Shown one piece after another: positions 51,008 to 59,424 of a stretch of 64,000 nt of DNA (positions are counted from its first letter, which is position 1; every line of letters starts with the position of its first letter). A program made the translations under genes and the position numbers. The notes below the pieces were generated by a model that saw nothing but the letters and a program-made list of their open reading frames with translations, did no database searches and was not told the DNA's origin. Source of the stretch: Burkholderiales bacterium 70-64 (lineage in GTDB: Bacteria > Pseudomonadota > Gammaproteobacteria > Burkholderiales > Burkholderiaceae_E); NCBI GenBank assembly GCA_001898645.1, contig MKUQ01000037.1:1-64000 (forward strand), written 5' to 3'.

Positions 51008-52351
51008 ATGAGCACGTACCAGGCAAGAGGCAGGGCGGGGTGGTCGCGGCGCGCCTTCGGCGCGGCGCTGCTGGCCGGTGGGCTGGCGGTGTCCATGCCC
51101 GCGTCGGCGGTCACGGAGATCCAGTGGTGGCACTCGATGACCGGGGCCAACAACGACCGGATCGTCAGCTTCGCCGAGCGCTTCAACAAGGCACAGAGCG
51201 ACTACAAGGTCGTGCCGGTGTACAAGGGCTCGTACCCCGAGTCGATGACGGCGGCGATCGCCGCCTACCGTGCCGGCAATGCGCCGCACATCGTGCAGGT
51301 GTTCGAGATCGGCACCGCCACCATGATGGCCGCCCGGGGCGCCATCGTGCCGGTCGAGAAGCTGATGAAGGACGCCGGCGAGAAGTTCGACCGCAGCGCC
51401 TACGTGCCCGCGGTGGCGGGCTACTACACGACGCGCCGCGGCGAGATGCTGTCGTTCCCCTTCAACAGCTCGACCACGGTCTTCTTCTACAACAAGGACG
51501 TGCTCGCCAAGGCCGGCGTCGCCGCGCCGCCGCAGACCTGGTCCGAGGTGGTCGCGGCGGCGGCCAAGATCAAGGCTTCGGGCGCCAGCGCCTGCCCCTA
51601 CACGACGAGCTGGCCGAGCTGGGTGCACATGGAGAGCTTCTCCGCCTGGCACAACACCCTGCTGGCGAGCGAGGACAACGGCTTCGGCGGCCCGGGCGCG
51701 CGCCTGCTGGTGACCACGCCGCTGTTCGAGCGGCATTTCGGCAATCTCGCCCGATGGGCAAAGGACGGTTTGTTCGTCTACGCCGGCCGCACCACGGAAG
51801 GCGACGCGAAGTTCTTCAGCGGCGAGTGCGCGATGTTCACCGGCAGCTCGGCCGTGTACGGCAACGTCAAGCGCAACGCCAAGTTCGCCTTCGGCATCAG
51901 CAAGCTGCCCTACTACTCCGACGTGCCCGGGGCGCCGCAGAACACCATCATCGGCGGGGCCAGCCTGTGGGTAATGGGCGGCAAGAAGGCAGCCGAGTAC
52001 AAGGGCGTGGCGAAGCTCTTCACCTTCCTCTCCTCGCCCGAGATCCAGGCCGAGTGGCACCAGGCCACCGGCTACCTGCCGCTCACCATCGCCGCCTACG
52101 AGCTGACGAAGAAATCGGGCTTCTACGAGAAGAACCCGGGCACCGACGTGGCGGTGCAGCAGATGATCGTCAAGACCACCGACAAGTCGCGCGGCATCCG
52201 CCTGGGCAACATGGCGCAGATCCGCGACATCGTCCACGAGGAAATGGAGACGATGCTGGCCGGCAAGGAAGATGCCCGCAGCGCGTTGGCCAACATCAAG
52301 CGCCGCGGCGACGAGCAGCTCGCGCGCTTCCAGCGCACCGCCCGGGAGTAG
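51008..52351 (+). CDS. ugpB: sn-Glycerol-3-phosphate ABC importer, binding protein
   Basis: A 447-aa extracellular solute-binding protein of family 1, closest to UgpB: ITEIQWWHSM-type start of the mature part (VTEIQWWHSMTGANNDRI), SFPFNSSTTVFFYNKD, WPSWVHMESFSAWHN. The signal peptide contains WSRRAFGAALLAGG, a possible twin-arginine motif (SRRxF), unusual for this class. AGGAGCAG precedes the ATG. It feeds ugpA, ugpE and ugpQ downstream. Glycerophosphodiesters are also possible ligands. Confidence 0.92.
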   Translation: MSTYQARGRAGWSRRAFGAALLAGGLAVSMPASAVTEIQWWHSMTGANNDRIVSFAERFNKAQSDYKVVPVYKGSYPESMTAAIAAYRAGNAPHIVQVFEIGTATMMAARGAIVPVEKLMKDAGEKFDRSAYVPAVAGYYTTRRGEMLSFPFNSSTTVFFYNKDVLAKAGVAAPPQTWSEVVAAAAKIKASGASACPYTTSWPSWVHMESFSAWHNTLLASEDNGFGGPGARLLVTTPLFERHFGNLARWAKDGLFVYAGRTTEGDAKFFSGECAMFTGSSAVYGNVKRNAKFAFGISKLPYYSDVPGAPQNTIIGGASLWVMGGKKAAEYKGVAKLFTFLSSPEIQAEWHQATGYLPLTIAAYELTKKSGFYEKNPGTDVAVQQMIVKTTDKSRGIRLGNMAQIRDIVHEEMETMLAGKEDARSALANIKRRGDEQLARFQRTARE

Positions 52352-52354
52352 GCG

Positions 52355-53239
52355 CTGGACAAGCGCGTCGTCTTCCGCGCGATCGGCTGGCTGCCGGCCG
52401 CGCTGCTGGCGCCGCAGCTGGCGATCATCCTGGTGTTCTTCTACTGGCCGGCGGCCGAGGCGCTGTTCCAGTCGGTGTTCATCCAGGATCCATTCGGCGC
52501 GAGCCGCGAATTCGTCGGCCTGGAGAACTTCCGCGAGCTGTTCGGCGACCCGCTGTACCTCGATTCGTTCCGGATCACCGCGGTGTTCTCGGTCGCGGTC
52601 ACCGCGATCGGGCTCGCGCTGAGCCTGGCGCTGGCCTACTTCGCCGATCGGGCCATCCGCGGCGCGCTGCTGTTCCGCACCCTGCTGATCGTCCCCTACG
52701 CGGTGGCTCCTGCCATCGCCGGCGTGCTGTGGATGTTCCTGTTCAACCCGACGCTGGGCATCGTCGCGCACTGGCTGGGGGCGATGGGCGTGGCCTGGAA
52801 CCACGTGCTCGACGGCACCCAGGCGATGATCCTGGTCGTGGTGGCCGCGGTCTGGAAGCAGATCAGCTACAACTTCGTCTTCTTCCTGGCCGGGCTGCAG
52901 TCGATCCCGAAGTCGCTGATCGAGGCGGCCGCGATCGACGGCGCCGGCGCCTGGCGCACCTTCCGCTCGGTGATCTTTCCGCTGCTCTCGCCGACCACCT
53001 TCTTCCTGCTCGTCATCAACGTCGTCTACGCGTTCATCGAAACCTTTGCGATCATCGACGCGGCCACCGGCGGCGGTCCGGCCAAGGCCACCGAGGTCCT
53101 GGTCTACAAGGTGTACAACGACGGCTTCAAGGGGCTCGACATCGGCAGCTCGGCGGCGCAGTCGGTGGTGCTGATCGTCATCCTGCTGGTGCTGACCTTC
53201 GTGCAGTTCCGCTACGTCGAGCGGCGGGTGCGCTACTAG
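52355..53239 (+). CDS. ugpA: sn-Glycerol-3-phosphate ABC importer permease, probable CTG start
   Basis: A 294-aa permease with six membrane segments and the EAA-type coupling loop [20 protein letters not shown]. The conserved UgpA N-terminus ([14 protein letters not shown]) begins about 12 residues after the ugpB TAG. No ATG, GTG or TTG lies in that space, and the first conventional codon is a GTG at 52433, inside the first membrane segment. The CTG at 52355 has GGGAG 6 bases upstream and matches the E. coli UgpA length. As with truA, it lies in frame, one codon after the upstream TAG. Confidence 0.9.
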   Translation: MDKRVVFRAIGWLPAALLAPQLAIILVFFYWPAAEALFQSVFIQDPFGASREFVGLENFRELFGDPLYLDSFRITAVFSVAVTAIGLALSLALAYFADRAIRGALLFRTLLIVPYAVAPAIAGVLWMFLFNPTLGIVAHWLGAMGVAWNHVLDGTQAMILVVVAAVWKQISYNFVFFLAGLQSIPKSLIEAAAIDGAGAWRTFRSVIFPLLSPTTFFLLVINVVYAFIETFAIIDAATGGGPAKATEVLVYKVYNDGFKGLDIGSSAAQSVVLIVILLVLTFVQFRYVERRVRY

Positions 53240-53308
53240 CCATGGAACCGAATCCATCGCTTTCGTCTTGTTGCGATACCTCCGGGTCGGGGTACTAGCG
53301 GAGCCGGC

Positions 53309-54154
53309 ATGCTCGGTCGCACTCCGTTCATGACCTTCCTCACCTACGCGGTGCTGATCGCCGGCGTGGCCCTGGTGGCGCTGCCGGTGTGGGTGACCTT
53401 CGTCGCCTCCACGCAGACGCTCGATCAGGTGCTGGCGACGCCCATGTCGCTGCTGCCGGGCGATCGGCTGCTGGCCAACTACGCCGAGGTGCTCTCGGCC
53501 GGCGCCGGCAACACCACCGCCCCGGTGGCGCGGATGCTGTTCAACAGCCTGGTGATGGCGCTGGCCATCGCGCTGGGCAAGATCGCGATCTCGCTGCTGT
53601 CGGCGTTCGCGCTGGTGTACTTCCGCTTCCGCCTGCGCCAGACCGCCTTCTGGCTGGTCTTCGTCACGCTGATGCTGCCGGTCGAAGTGCGCATCATGCC
53701 GACCTACCAGGTGATGGCCGACCTCGGGCTCATCGACACCTACGCCGGCCTGACGCTGCCGCTGATCGCCTCGGCCACCGCGACCTTCCTCTTTCGCCAG
53801 TTCTTCATGACGGTGCCCGACGAGCTGGCCGAGGCCGCCAAGATCGACGGCGCGGGCCCGATGCGCTTCTTCTGGCACGTGCTGCTGCCGCTGTCGAGCA
53901 CCAGCATCGCGGCGCTGTTCGTGATCCAGTTCGTCTACGGCTGGAACCAGTACCTGTGGCCGCTGCTGGTCACCACGCAGGAATCGATGTATCCGGTGGT
54001 GATCGGCATCAAGCGCATGATCGCCGGCGGCGATGCCGCCACCGAGTGGCCGCTGGTGATGGCGACCGCGATGCTGGCCATGCTGCCGCCGGTGGCGGTG
54101 GTGGTGCTGGCGCAGAAGTGGTTCATCAAGGGCCTGGTGGAGTCGGACAAATGA
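53309..54154 (+). CDS. ugpE: sn-Glycerol-3-phosphate ABC importer permease
   Basis: A 281-aa second permease with six membrane segments and the coupling loop LAEAAKIDGAGPMRFFWHVLLP. The 69 bases between ugpA and this gene hold only an 18-codon ORF (53242-53298). The stop overlaps ugpQ as ATGA. The ATPase gene ugpC, normally next, is missing, so the importer must borrow an ATPase encoded elsewhere. Confidence 0.94.
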   Translation: MLGRTPFMTFLTYAVLIAGVALVALPVWVTFVASTQTLDQVLATPMSLLPGDRLLANYAEVLSAGAGNTTAPVARMLFNSLVMALAIALGKIAISLLSAFALVYFRFRLRQTAFWLVFVTLMLPVEVRIMPTYQVMADLGLIDTYAGLTLPLIASATATFLFRQFFMTVPDELAEAAKIDGAGPMRFFWHVLLPLSSTSIAALFVIQFVYGWNQYLWPLLVTTQESMYPVVIGIKRMIAGGDAATEWPLVMATAMLAMLPPVAVVVLAQKWFIKGLVESDK

Positions 54155-54897
54155 GCGTCTCCTTCGAGCACTGGCCGTACCCGGCCAGGGTCGCGCATCG
54201 CGGCGCCGGCAGGCTCGCGCCCGAGAACACGCTCGCCGCCCTGCGGCTGGGCGCGTCGTTCGGCTACACCATGTTCGAGTTCGACGTGAAGCTCTCGGGC
54301 GACGGCGTGCTGGTGCTGATGCACGATGCCACCGTCGACCGGACCACCGATGGCGCCGGCCGCGTGGGCGGCTTCACGTTGGGCGAGCTGGCGCGGCTCG
54401 ATGCCGGCGGCTGGCACTCGGATGCCTACGCCGGCGAGCCCATCCCCACGCTCGCGCGGGTGGCGCGCTGGCTGCGGCGCAACGGCTGCCTGGCCAACAT
54501 CGAGATCAAGCCGGAGCCGGGGCGCGAGGCCGAGACCGGCGCGGCGACCGCGTGCGAGGCGCGTTGGCTGTGGCAGGGCGCGAGCGTGCCGCCGATTCTG
54601 TCGTCGTTCTCCGAAGCGGCGCTCGAGGCGGCGCGCGCTGCCGCACCGGAGCTGCCGCGCGCGCTGCTGTTCGGCGAAGCGCTGCCCGACGATGCCCTGG
54701 CGCGCTGCCGGGCGCTCGGCTGTGTGGCGCTGGACGTGCACCATCGCGCGCTGTCGGGTCCGCTGATCGCGTCGGCCCATCGTGCCGGCCTGCGCGTGAT
54801 CGCCTACACTGTGAATGAAGCGGAGCACGTCGCGGAGCTGTCGGCCCTCGGGCTGGACATGCTCATCACCGACGCGGTCGACCGGATCGCTCCCTGA
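54151..54897 (+). CDS. ugpQ: Glycerophosphodiester phosphodiesterase, cytoplasmic
   Basis: Hydrolyses imported glycerophosphodiesters to glycerol-3-phosphate and an alcohol. A 248-aa GDPD-family TIM barrel with VAHRGAGRLAPENTLAA, FEFDVKLSGDGVLVLMHD and IEIKPEPG (metal and catalytic His/Glu residues). It has no signal peptide, hence it is cytoplasmic like UgpQ. The start overlaps ugpE. It is followed by a 7-bp stem-loop at 54945-54960 without a T-run. Confidence 0.95.
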   Translation: MSVSFEHWPYPARVAHRGAGRLAPENTLAALRLGASFGYTMFEFDVKLSGDGVLVLMHDATVDRTTDGAGRVGGFTLGELARLDAGGWHSDAYAGEPIPTLARVARWLRRNGCLANIEIKPEPGREAETGAATACEARWLWQGASVPPILSSFSEAALEAARAAAPELPRALLFGEALPDDALARCRALGCVALDVHHRALSGPLIASAHRAGLRVIAYTVNEAEHVAELSALGLDMLITDAVDRIAP

Positions 54898-55012
54898 GGG
54901 ATTACCCAAGGGGTTTCCCTGAGTGCCCCTCGCGGCAGGGGGCGCTTGACCCCGGTCAAGGTGGCGCGACCCGGTGCTCGTACGATGCCTGACATCGCTC
55001 CCGGAGACCCGA

Positions 55013-55396
55013 ATGCCTCTGTCAGAATCGCAGATCGACGAACTGCTCAACCAGATCCGGCAGCGGTTGGCTTTCCTCGAAGAAGAGATCTCGCGCAAGC
55101 TCGGCGAGGCCTCCGAGGAATTCTCCACTTTCGATCGCATCGGGGATACCGGCGACCTGTCGTCGATCCTGAACGAGAGCGAAGTCGACATGTCGGAGGC
55201 GCTGCGCGACATCGACGAGTGGCGCAGCCTGCGCGGCGCCCTGCGCCGCGTCGACGAGGGCACTTTCGGCGTGTGCATCGACTGCGGCGTCGACATTCCC
55301 TTCGAGCGCCTGCGCGCGGCCCCGATGGCGCTGCGCTGCATCGACTGCCAGATGCGCTCCGAACGCCACGAGCATCGCCGTCACCCCGAGGAGTGA
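55013..55396 (+). CDS. TraR/DksA-family zinc-finger protein
   Basis: A 127-aa protein with an N-terminal helical region (about 1-80, partly coiled coil) and a four-cysteine zinc finger C88-x2-C91-x17-C109-x2-C112. Family members bind RNA polymerase's secondary channel or act as small regulators. It is shorter than DksA (about 150 aa), and the acidic DxxDxA tip is not obvious, so it may be a DksA paralogue. The ATG at 55013 (MPLSESQIDELLNQI) is chosen. A palindromic element follows its stop by 17 bases. Confidence 0.85.
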   Translation: MPLSESQIDELLNQIRQRLAFLEEEISRKLGEASEEFSTFDRIGDTGDLSSILNESEVDMSEALRDIDEWRSLRGALRRVDEGTFGVCIDCGVDIPFERLRAAPMALRCIDCQMRSERHEHRRHPEE

Positions 55397-55413
55397 AAGG
55401 GTCGCTGTTCGCA

Positions 55414-55535
55414 GAACGTGCGAGGGAATCGTAGCGAGCGGTCCGAGGTCGTGCCGAGAAGCGCAGCCGTACCAGGGTACGGCGAGCATCACAGGCGCGA
55501 GATCGGGCCGCGCAGTAGATTCCCGCGCGCATTCA
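55414..55535. repeat. 122-base palindromic element overlapping the imuB stop
   Basis: An imperfect palindrome centred at 55474/55475. The innermost 8-bp stem GCCGTACC/GGTACGGC (55466-55473 and 55476-55483) is perfect, and the outer arms (55414-55430 and 55518-55535) share GGGAATC/GATTCCC and most flanking bases. The left outer arm is identical over 17 bases to the arm of the repeat inside imuB at 55828, and the right arm matches that repeat's interior. The element fills the space between the TraR/DksA gene and imuB and includes the imuB TGA. Confidence 0.8.
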
Positions 55536-57128
55536 CCCGAAGCGTCCGTGCACGAACCATCCTCCGCGGCCGCCCTCGGGCGCCAGCCGTTCGCGGTAGA
55601 TCCAGTACAGCGCGTGCGTTTCGTCCTCGGCGACGAAGTAGTCGCGCTGCACCAGGGCGGCGTCCCACCAGCCGCCTTCGATGCGTTCCGGACCTGCCAG
55701 CAGCGTGAGCGGCGTGCGCCAGCAGGGGCGGTTGTCGCGCTCGCCGATGGCGAGGGGTTCGTGCAGCAGCCATAGCGGCCGGGGCAGGCCGGCGACGGGG
55801 ATACCCGCGGCGACGGGCACTTCGGCTGAACGTGCGAGGGAATCTACTGCGCGGCCCGAGGTCGCTACGATTCCTTCACACGCTCCGTGGACAACGGCCG
55901 CCCGCGCTCCGGGATGGACGCCGGCCGCTTCGATCCGGTACGCGGCCTCGGGGCGGTGATCGGCGGCCAGGGACAGGCGCTGGATGCCGCGCGCACCCAG
56001 CCGCGCCTGCAGCCGCTCGATCAGCCGGGCCAGGTTCTCGCGCGCGGCGCCGGGCGCCGGCAGCAGCGACGCGCTGGCCGCGGGCTGCGCCAGCACCTCC
56101 TCGCAGCGCAGGCGCAGCGCATGCACCGGTGCCGGCAGGCGGGTGACGGCGAGCGTCTCGCGCAGCAGCGTGAGCAGCCGTTCGGGGTCACGGCTCGGAC
56201 CGGCCAGCCGGACCGTCAGCAGCGTGTCCTCGCGCGCATCGCGCCGGTCGTGGATGGCGTGCAGCACGAAGGTGCGCAGCGCGCCGTGGCGCGCCGCCAG
56301 CCATGCGGCGAGCGGGTCCACCAGGCGCCGGGCGGCGAACAGCAGCGCCTCGGCGTGATCGACCCGTGCCAGCAGCTCGATCTCCGCCTCGAAGCGGGCG
56401 GGCGCCTCGAACCAGCGGCGCGATTCGGGCTGCTGCCCGCGGGCGCGATCGAGCTCGTCGAGCAGCGCGGGCCCGCAGCGGCGCGCCAGGCCGGCGCGCG
56501 GCAGCGCGAGCAGGTCGCCGACGCGATGCGCGCCGATGGCATCGAGCGTTTCGCGTTGCGCGCGGCTGCGTGCGAGCAGGCGGCTAGGCAGGGCTTCCAG
56601 GGTGGCCGGCAGGTCGGCGGCGGTGCTGGACAGGCCGTCGCGATGGCGCGCGAACAGCCACGCTGCCGCGGCGGTGGGCGCCGTGCCGATGCGCGCGGTG
56701 TAGCCGAGCGCCCGCAGCCCTTGGCGCAGGCGTGCCAGCAGCGCCTCGGGTCCGCCGAAGTAGCGCAGGCTCGCGGCGACCTCCAGCAGCAGGCCGCAGG
56801 GAGCGGGGGTGTCGTCGTGCTCGCCGAAGGGCAGGTCGGCCTGCAGGCTGACCGAGGGGGTGAACTGCAGGGCCCAGGCCGCCAGCCGTTCGAGCGCGGC
56901 CTGCTCGCGTGCCGCATCGCGCTCGCGCAGCAGCAGGGCGGGGGCGAGCGCCAGCGCGGCCGCCCGCTTCATGCCGGCGACGATGCCCAGCGCCCGCGCG
57001 CCCGCGTCGGCATCGAGAATGCACAGCCGGTCGCAGATCGCCAGCGGCGCGCCGTCGCCGGGCGCGAGCGCGCCGCAGCGGGCGATCTGCAGCGCCAATC
57101 GGTCGAAGAAGAGGCCCAGCCACCACAC
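55533..57128 (-). CDS. imuB: ImuB, Y-family polymerase-like mutasome subunit
   Basis: An inactive Y-family polymerase relative that links DnaE2 to the sliding clamp during SOS mutagenesis. The 531-aa product from the GTG at 57128 starts WWLGLFFDRLALQ as usual for ImuB. No ATG is available nearby and no strong ribosome binding site is seen. The C-terminal part has RPLWLLHEP and GGWWDAALVQRDYFVAEDE. Residues about 415-434 are encoded by a palindromic repeat and look like an insertion between the conserved blocks. It lies 32 bases after imuA. Confidence 0.9.
   Translation of the reverse strand: MWWLGLFFDRLALQIARCGALAPGDGAPLAICDRLCILDADAGARALGIVAGMKRAAALALAPALLLRERDAAREQAALERLAAWALQFTPSVSLQADLPFGEHDDTPAPCGLLLEVAASLRYFGGPEALLARLRQGLRALGYTARIGTAPTAAAAWLFARHRDGLSSTAADLPATLEALPSRLLARSRAQRETLDAIGAHRVGDLLALPRAGLARRCGPALLDELDRARGQQPESRRWFEAPARFEAEIELLARVDHAEALLFAARRLVDPLAAWLAARHGALRTFVLHAIHDRRDAREDTLLTVRLAGPSRDPERLLTLLRETLAVTRLPAPVHALRLRCEEVLAQPAASASLLPAPGAARENLARLIERLQARLGARGIQRLSLAADHRPEAAYRIEAAGVHPGARAAVVHGACEGIVATSGRAVDSLARSAEVPVAAGIPVAGLPRPLWLLHEPLAIGERDNRPCWRTPLTLLAGPERIEGGWWDAALVQRDYFVAEDETHALYWIYRERLAPEGGRGGWFVHGRFG
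55828..55885. repeat. Palindromic repeat inside the imuB reading frame
   Basis: Arms 55828-55844 and 55869-55885 pair at 14 of 17 positions around a 24-base centre. The left arm is identical to the left outer arm of the 122-base element 400 bases away. It is read through in frame and adds about 20 residues (IVATSGRAVDSLARSAE on the minus strand) before the conserved RPLWLL motif, comparable in style to Rickettsia palindromic elements. Confidence 0.75.
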
Positions 57129-57160
57129 TGCGGCGACGACCGTGGTGGTATCGATACGCC

Positions 57161-57886
57161 CTAATGCAGCGCACCGGCGTGCGATGCATCGGGGCGGATG
57201 CGGCTCGCATGCATCGGCGGGCGCTGCGCCGGGTCTGCCAGCGGGCTCGCGCGCAGCCGGATGGCCGTGACCGGCTGCGGCAGGTCGAGCAGGAGCGGAT
57301 CGGCCATGAGCGGCCCGCGCCGCTTGAGGATCTGCACCGACAGGCGCTCGTCGGGGCGAGGCAGCAGCAGCAGGCGCAGCGGGGCCGGCGAGGCCTCGAA
57401 CTGGGCCGCCAGCTGCCTGAACAGGAACACCGGACCACCGGCCGACTGGGCGGCCAGCTGCATGCGGCGCAGGTGCTCGGGGCGGGTTTTCTCCTGCGGC
57501 AGCCAGGCAAGCAGGGCGCCGAACGAGGCGCTGCCGAGCGCCTGCTCGACGGCCCACAGGCGATCGGCGGCGTTGGGGGCCTGCACCACCAGCAGGTAGT
57601 CGAGGTCGATGCCGTGGCTGGCCAGCGCCGGGGCGTAGGGCACGTGCGGCGGCGCCAGCAGGACGACGAAGCGGCGCTCGCGCGTGAGCGGGCGCAGCAG
57701 CGGCACCAGCAGGCGCAGCTCGCCGATGCCCGGCTCGCGGCCGATCAGCTCGGTGAGCATCCCGGCCGGCCAGCCCGCGCCGGGCAGCTCGGCATCGAGG
57801 GCGGGAAAGCCGCTCGAGAGGGCGGTGACGGCGGCGTGGCCGAGCTGGCTGGCGCGCCAGACGGCAGCGGGCAGCGCGGACGGCAT
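57161..57886 (-). CDS. imuA: ImuA, RecA-like SOS mutagenesis subunit
   Basis: A 241-aa RecA/SulA-like protein of the ImuA family, which helps the ImuB-DnaE2 polymerase. Recognisable are the start VWRASQLGHAAVTALSSGFPALDAELPGAGWPAG, TELIGREPGIGELRLL, and RLWAVEQALGS. The open frame continues upstream into lexA, but the ATG at 57886 gives the standard N-terminus. It lies 28 bases after lexA, so it is transcribed with it under LexA control. Confidence 0.9.
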   Translation of the reverse strand: MPSALPAAVWRASQLGHAAVTALSSGFPALDAELPGAGWPAGMLTELIGREPGIGELRLLVPLLRPLTRERRFVVLLAPPHVPYAPALASHGIDLDYLLVVQAPNAADRLWAVEQALGSASFGALLAWLPQEKTRPEHLRRMQLAAQSAGGPVFLFRQLAAQFEASPAPLRLLLLPRPDERLSVQILKRRGPLMADPLLLDLPQPVTAIRLRASPLADPAQRPPMHASRIRPDASHAGALH

Positions 57887-57914
57887 GGCGGTTTTCCTGG
57901 GGAGCCGCGCGCCG

Positions 57915-58559
57915 TCAGAGCGCCTTGCCGGTGCGCAGCAGGCCGACGGCGATGCCCTCGAGGGCGAACGGATCGCTGCGGGCATCGACGACGATGGGCG
58001 CGAAATCGGGGTTCTCGGGCAACAGCTCGACCGTGTGGCCCTTGCGGCGCCAGCGCTTGACGGTGACCTCGTCGCCGACGCGGGCCACGACGATCTGGCC
58101 GTTGCGGGCTTCCCGAGCGCGGCGCACCGCGAGCAGGTCGCCGTCGAAGATGCCGGCGTCGCGCATGCTCATGCCGCGCACCTTCAGGAGGTAATCGGGC
58201 TTGTCGTCGAACAGGTTCGGATCGATGGCGTAGCTGGCCTCGATGTGCTCCTGGGCGAGGATCGGGCTGCCGGCGGCGACCCGACCGACCAGCGGCAGGC
58301 TGAGGGCGAGCTGCACCGCGCGCGGCTGATCGCTGGGGGAGTCGGGCAGCAGCTTGAGCCGGATGCCGCGCGAGGTGCCCGAGGCCAGCTCGATGACGCC
58401 CTTGCGCGCCAGCGCCTTGAGGTGCTCCTCGGCGGCATTGGGGGAGCGAAAGCCCAGCTGCTGGGCGATTTCGGCCCGGGTGGGCGGAAAGCCGGTGTCG
58501 GCGATGTGCTGCCTGATCAGCGCCAGGATCTGCTGCTGGCGCGAGGTGAGGTCCCGCAT
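57915..58559 (-). CDS. lexA: LexA repressor
   Basis: SOS repressor. The 214-aa product has an N-terminal winged helix (1-70, [26 protein letters not shown]), the self-cleavage site A96-G97 in RVAAGSP, and the catalytic pair S131 (VRGMSM) and K168 (VTVKRW). These are each 12 residues later than in E. coli. It heads the lexA-imuA-imuB operon, with a LexA box 38 bases upstream of its start, and probably controls dnaE2 at 34338 too. Confidence 0.97.
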   Translation of the reverse strand: MRDLTSRQQQILALIRQHIADTGFPPTRAEIAQQLGFRSPNAAEEHLKALARKGVIELASGTSRGIRLKLLPDSPSDQPRAVQLALSLPLVGRVAAGSPILAQEHIEASYAIDPNLFDDKPDYLLKVRGMSMRDAGIFDGDLLAVRRAREARNGQIVVARVGDEVTVKRWRRKGHTVELLPENPDFAPIVVDARSDPFALEGIAVGLLRTGKAL

Positions 58560-58597
58560 GGGCGTGCTCCGCTTCGGGGTTCGGGAATGTCTGCGAC

Positions 58598-58617
58598 CAG
58601 TGTATTTTCATACAGTA
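58598..58617. promoter_or_regulatory. LexA box upstream of lexA
   Basis: CAGTGT-ATTTTCAT-ACAGTA: GTGT-N8-ACAG at 58600-58615 matches the LexA consensus with one mismatch in the core (GTGT for CTGT). The position before lexA implies auto-regulation of the lexA-imuAB operon; it is weaker than the dnaE2 box. Confidence 0.8.
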
Positions 58618-58741
58618 TCCGGGTCGGATGCAAGTTTCCTGTCACGCTCTGCTGTGCATTTGCGGAGGTTTGTGGCAAAGTCGAAAAACGGATCGGCATG
58701 ACGGTTCGTGGAGTTGCATTTCCCGGGTGACTGGTTCGGTA

Positions 58742-58777
58742 TTCCTCGAAATGCAATGAGTCCAACGGTTCGAGGAA
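58742..58777 (+). promoter_or_regulatory. 5' leader hairpin hiding the ribosome binding site of the RRM gene
   Basis: TTCCTCGAA (58742-58750) and TTCGAGGAA (58769-58777) form a perfect 9-bp stem with an 18-base loop. The 3' arm contains the Shine-Dalgarno GAGGAA, 9 bases before the ATG. In the folded RNA the ribosome binding site would be closed, as in RNA thermometers or auto-regulated leaders. A second weaker pairing, GTTGCATTT/AAATGCAAT, overlaps the loop. Confidence 0.6.
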
Positions 58778-58786
58778 CGAGTTTCG

Positions 58787-59269
58787 ATGGGAACCAAGAT
58801 CTACGTGGGCAATCTGCCGTGGCGCGCGACCGATGCGCAGCTGTCGCAGCTTTTCGGCAGTCACGGTGAAGTCACCGATGCCAAGATCGTCACCGATCGC
58901 GAAACCGGCCGCTCGCGCGGCTTCGGTTTCGTCACCATGGCCAACGACGAGGCCGCCCAGGCGGCCATCCGCGCGCTCAATGGCCACTCGCTGGAAGGAC
59001 GCAGCCTGGTGGTGAACGAGGCGCGCGAGCAGGGCGGCTTTGGTGGCGGTGGTGGTGGAGGCGGCGGCAGCCGCGGCGGCGGAGGCGGTTACGGCGGGGG
59101 TGGCCGCAGCGGCGGAGGCGGCTACGGTGGCGGCGGTGGTGGCGGCTACGGCGGAGGCGGTCGCAGCGGAGGCGGCTACGGCGGCGGTGGCGATCGCGGC
59201 GGTGGTGGCGACCGCGAGGGCGGCGGCGGCCGCGGCGGCCCGCGGCGCGCCCGCCAGTTCGGCCAGTAG
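58787..59269 (+). CDS. Glycine-rich RRM RNA-binding protein
   Basis: A 160-aa protein with one RRM domain (about 4-80; RNP2 IYVGNL at 5-10, RNP1 RGFGFVTM at 44-51) and a C-terminal tail of [13 protein letters not shown]-type repeats (about 83-150) ending RRARQFGQ. It resembles bacterial cold-inducible Rbp proteins that bind single-stranded RNA. It is divergent from lexA with 227 bases between. The leader contains a stem that covers the ribosome binding site. Confidence 0.93.
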   Translation: MGTKIYVGNLPWRATDAQLSQLFGSHGEVTDAKIVTDRETGRSRGFGFVTMANDEAAQAAIRALNGHSLEGRSLVVNEAREQGGFGGGGGGGGGSRGGGGGYGGGGRSGGGGYGGGGGGGYGGGGRSGGGYGGGGDRGGGGDREGGGGRGGPRRARQFGQ

Positions 59270-59344
59270 GGGGCGTTCCCGCGATTCCCTTCCGCGCCGG
59301 CGCCTCGGCGCCCGGCGCGGTGTCTCCCGTCGGGTGTCCGGATG

Positions 59345-59366
59345 CCGGCGCTGCGCGCCGGTTTTC
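59345..59366 (+). terminator. Rho-independent terminator of the RRM gene
   Basis: CCGGCGC and GCGCCGG form a 7-bp stem with the loop TGC, followed by TTTTC, 75 bases after the RRM stop. It lies in the 155-base space between convergent genes; nothing else was recognised there. Confidence 0.6.
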
Positions 59367-59424
59367 GGGCTCACCCTTGCGGCCTGCCTTCCGGCCGGGG
59401 TCGGCTCGACTCCGACAGGCACTC

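Noticed and set aside
54945-54960. CTTGACC/GGTCAAG stem-loop after ugpQ
   Set aside because: A perfect 7-bp stem but no T-run on either strand; not convincing as a terminator or operator.
59040-59230. Repetitive GGC/GGT-rich stretch that could look like a repeat array
   Set aside because: It is the coding sequence of the glycine-rich tail of the RRM protein; no CRISPR-like spacers.
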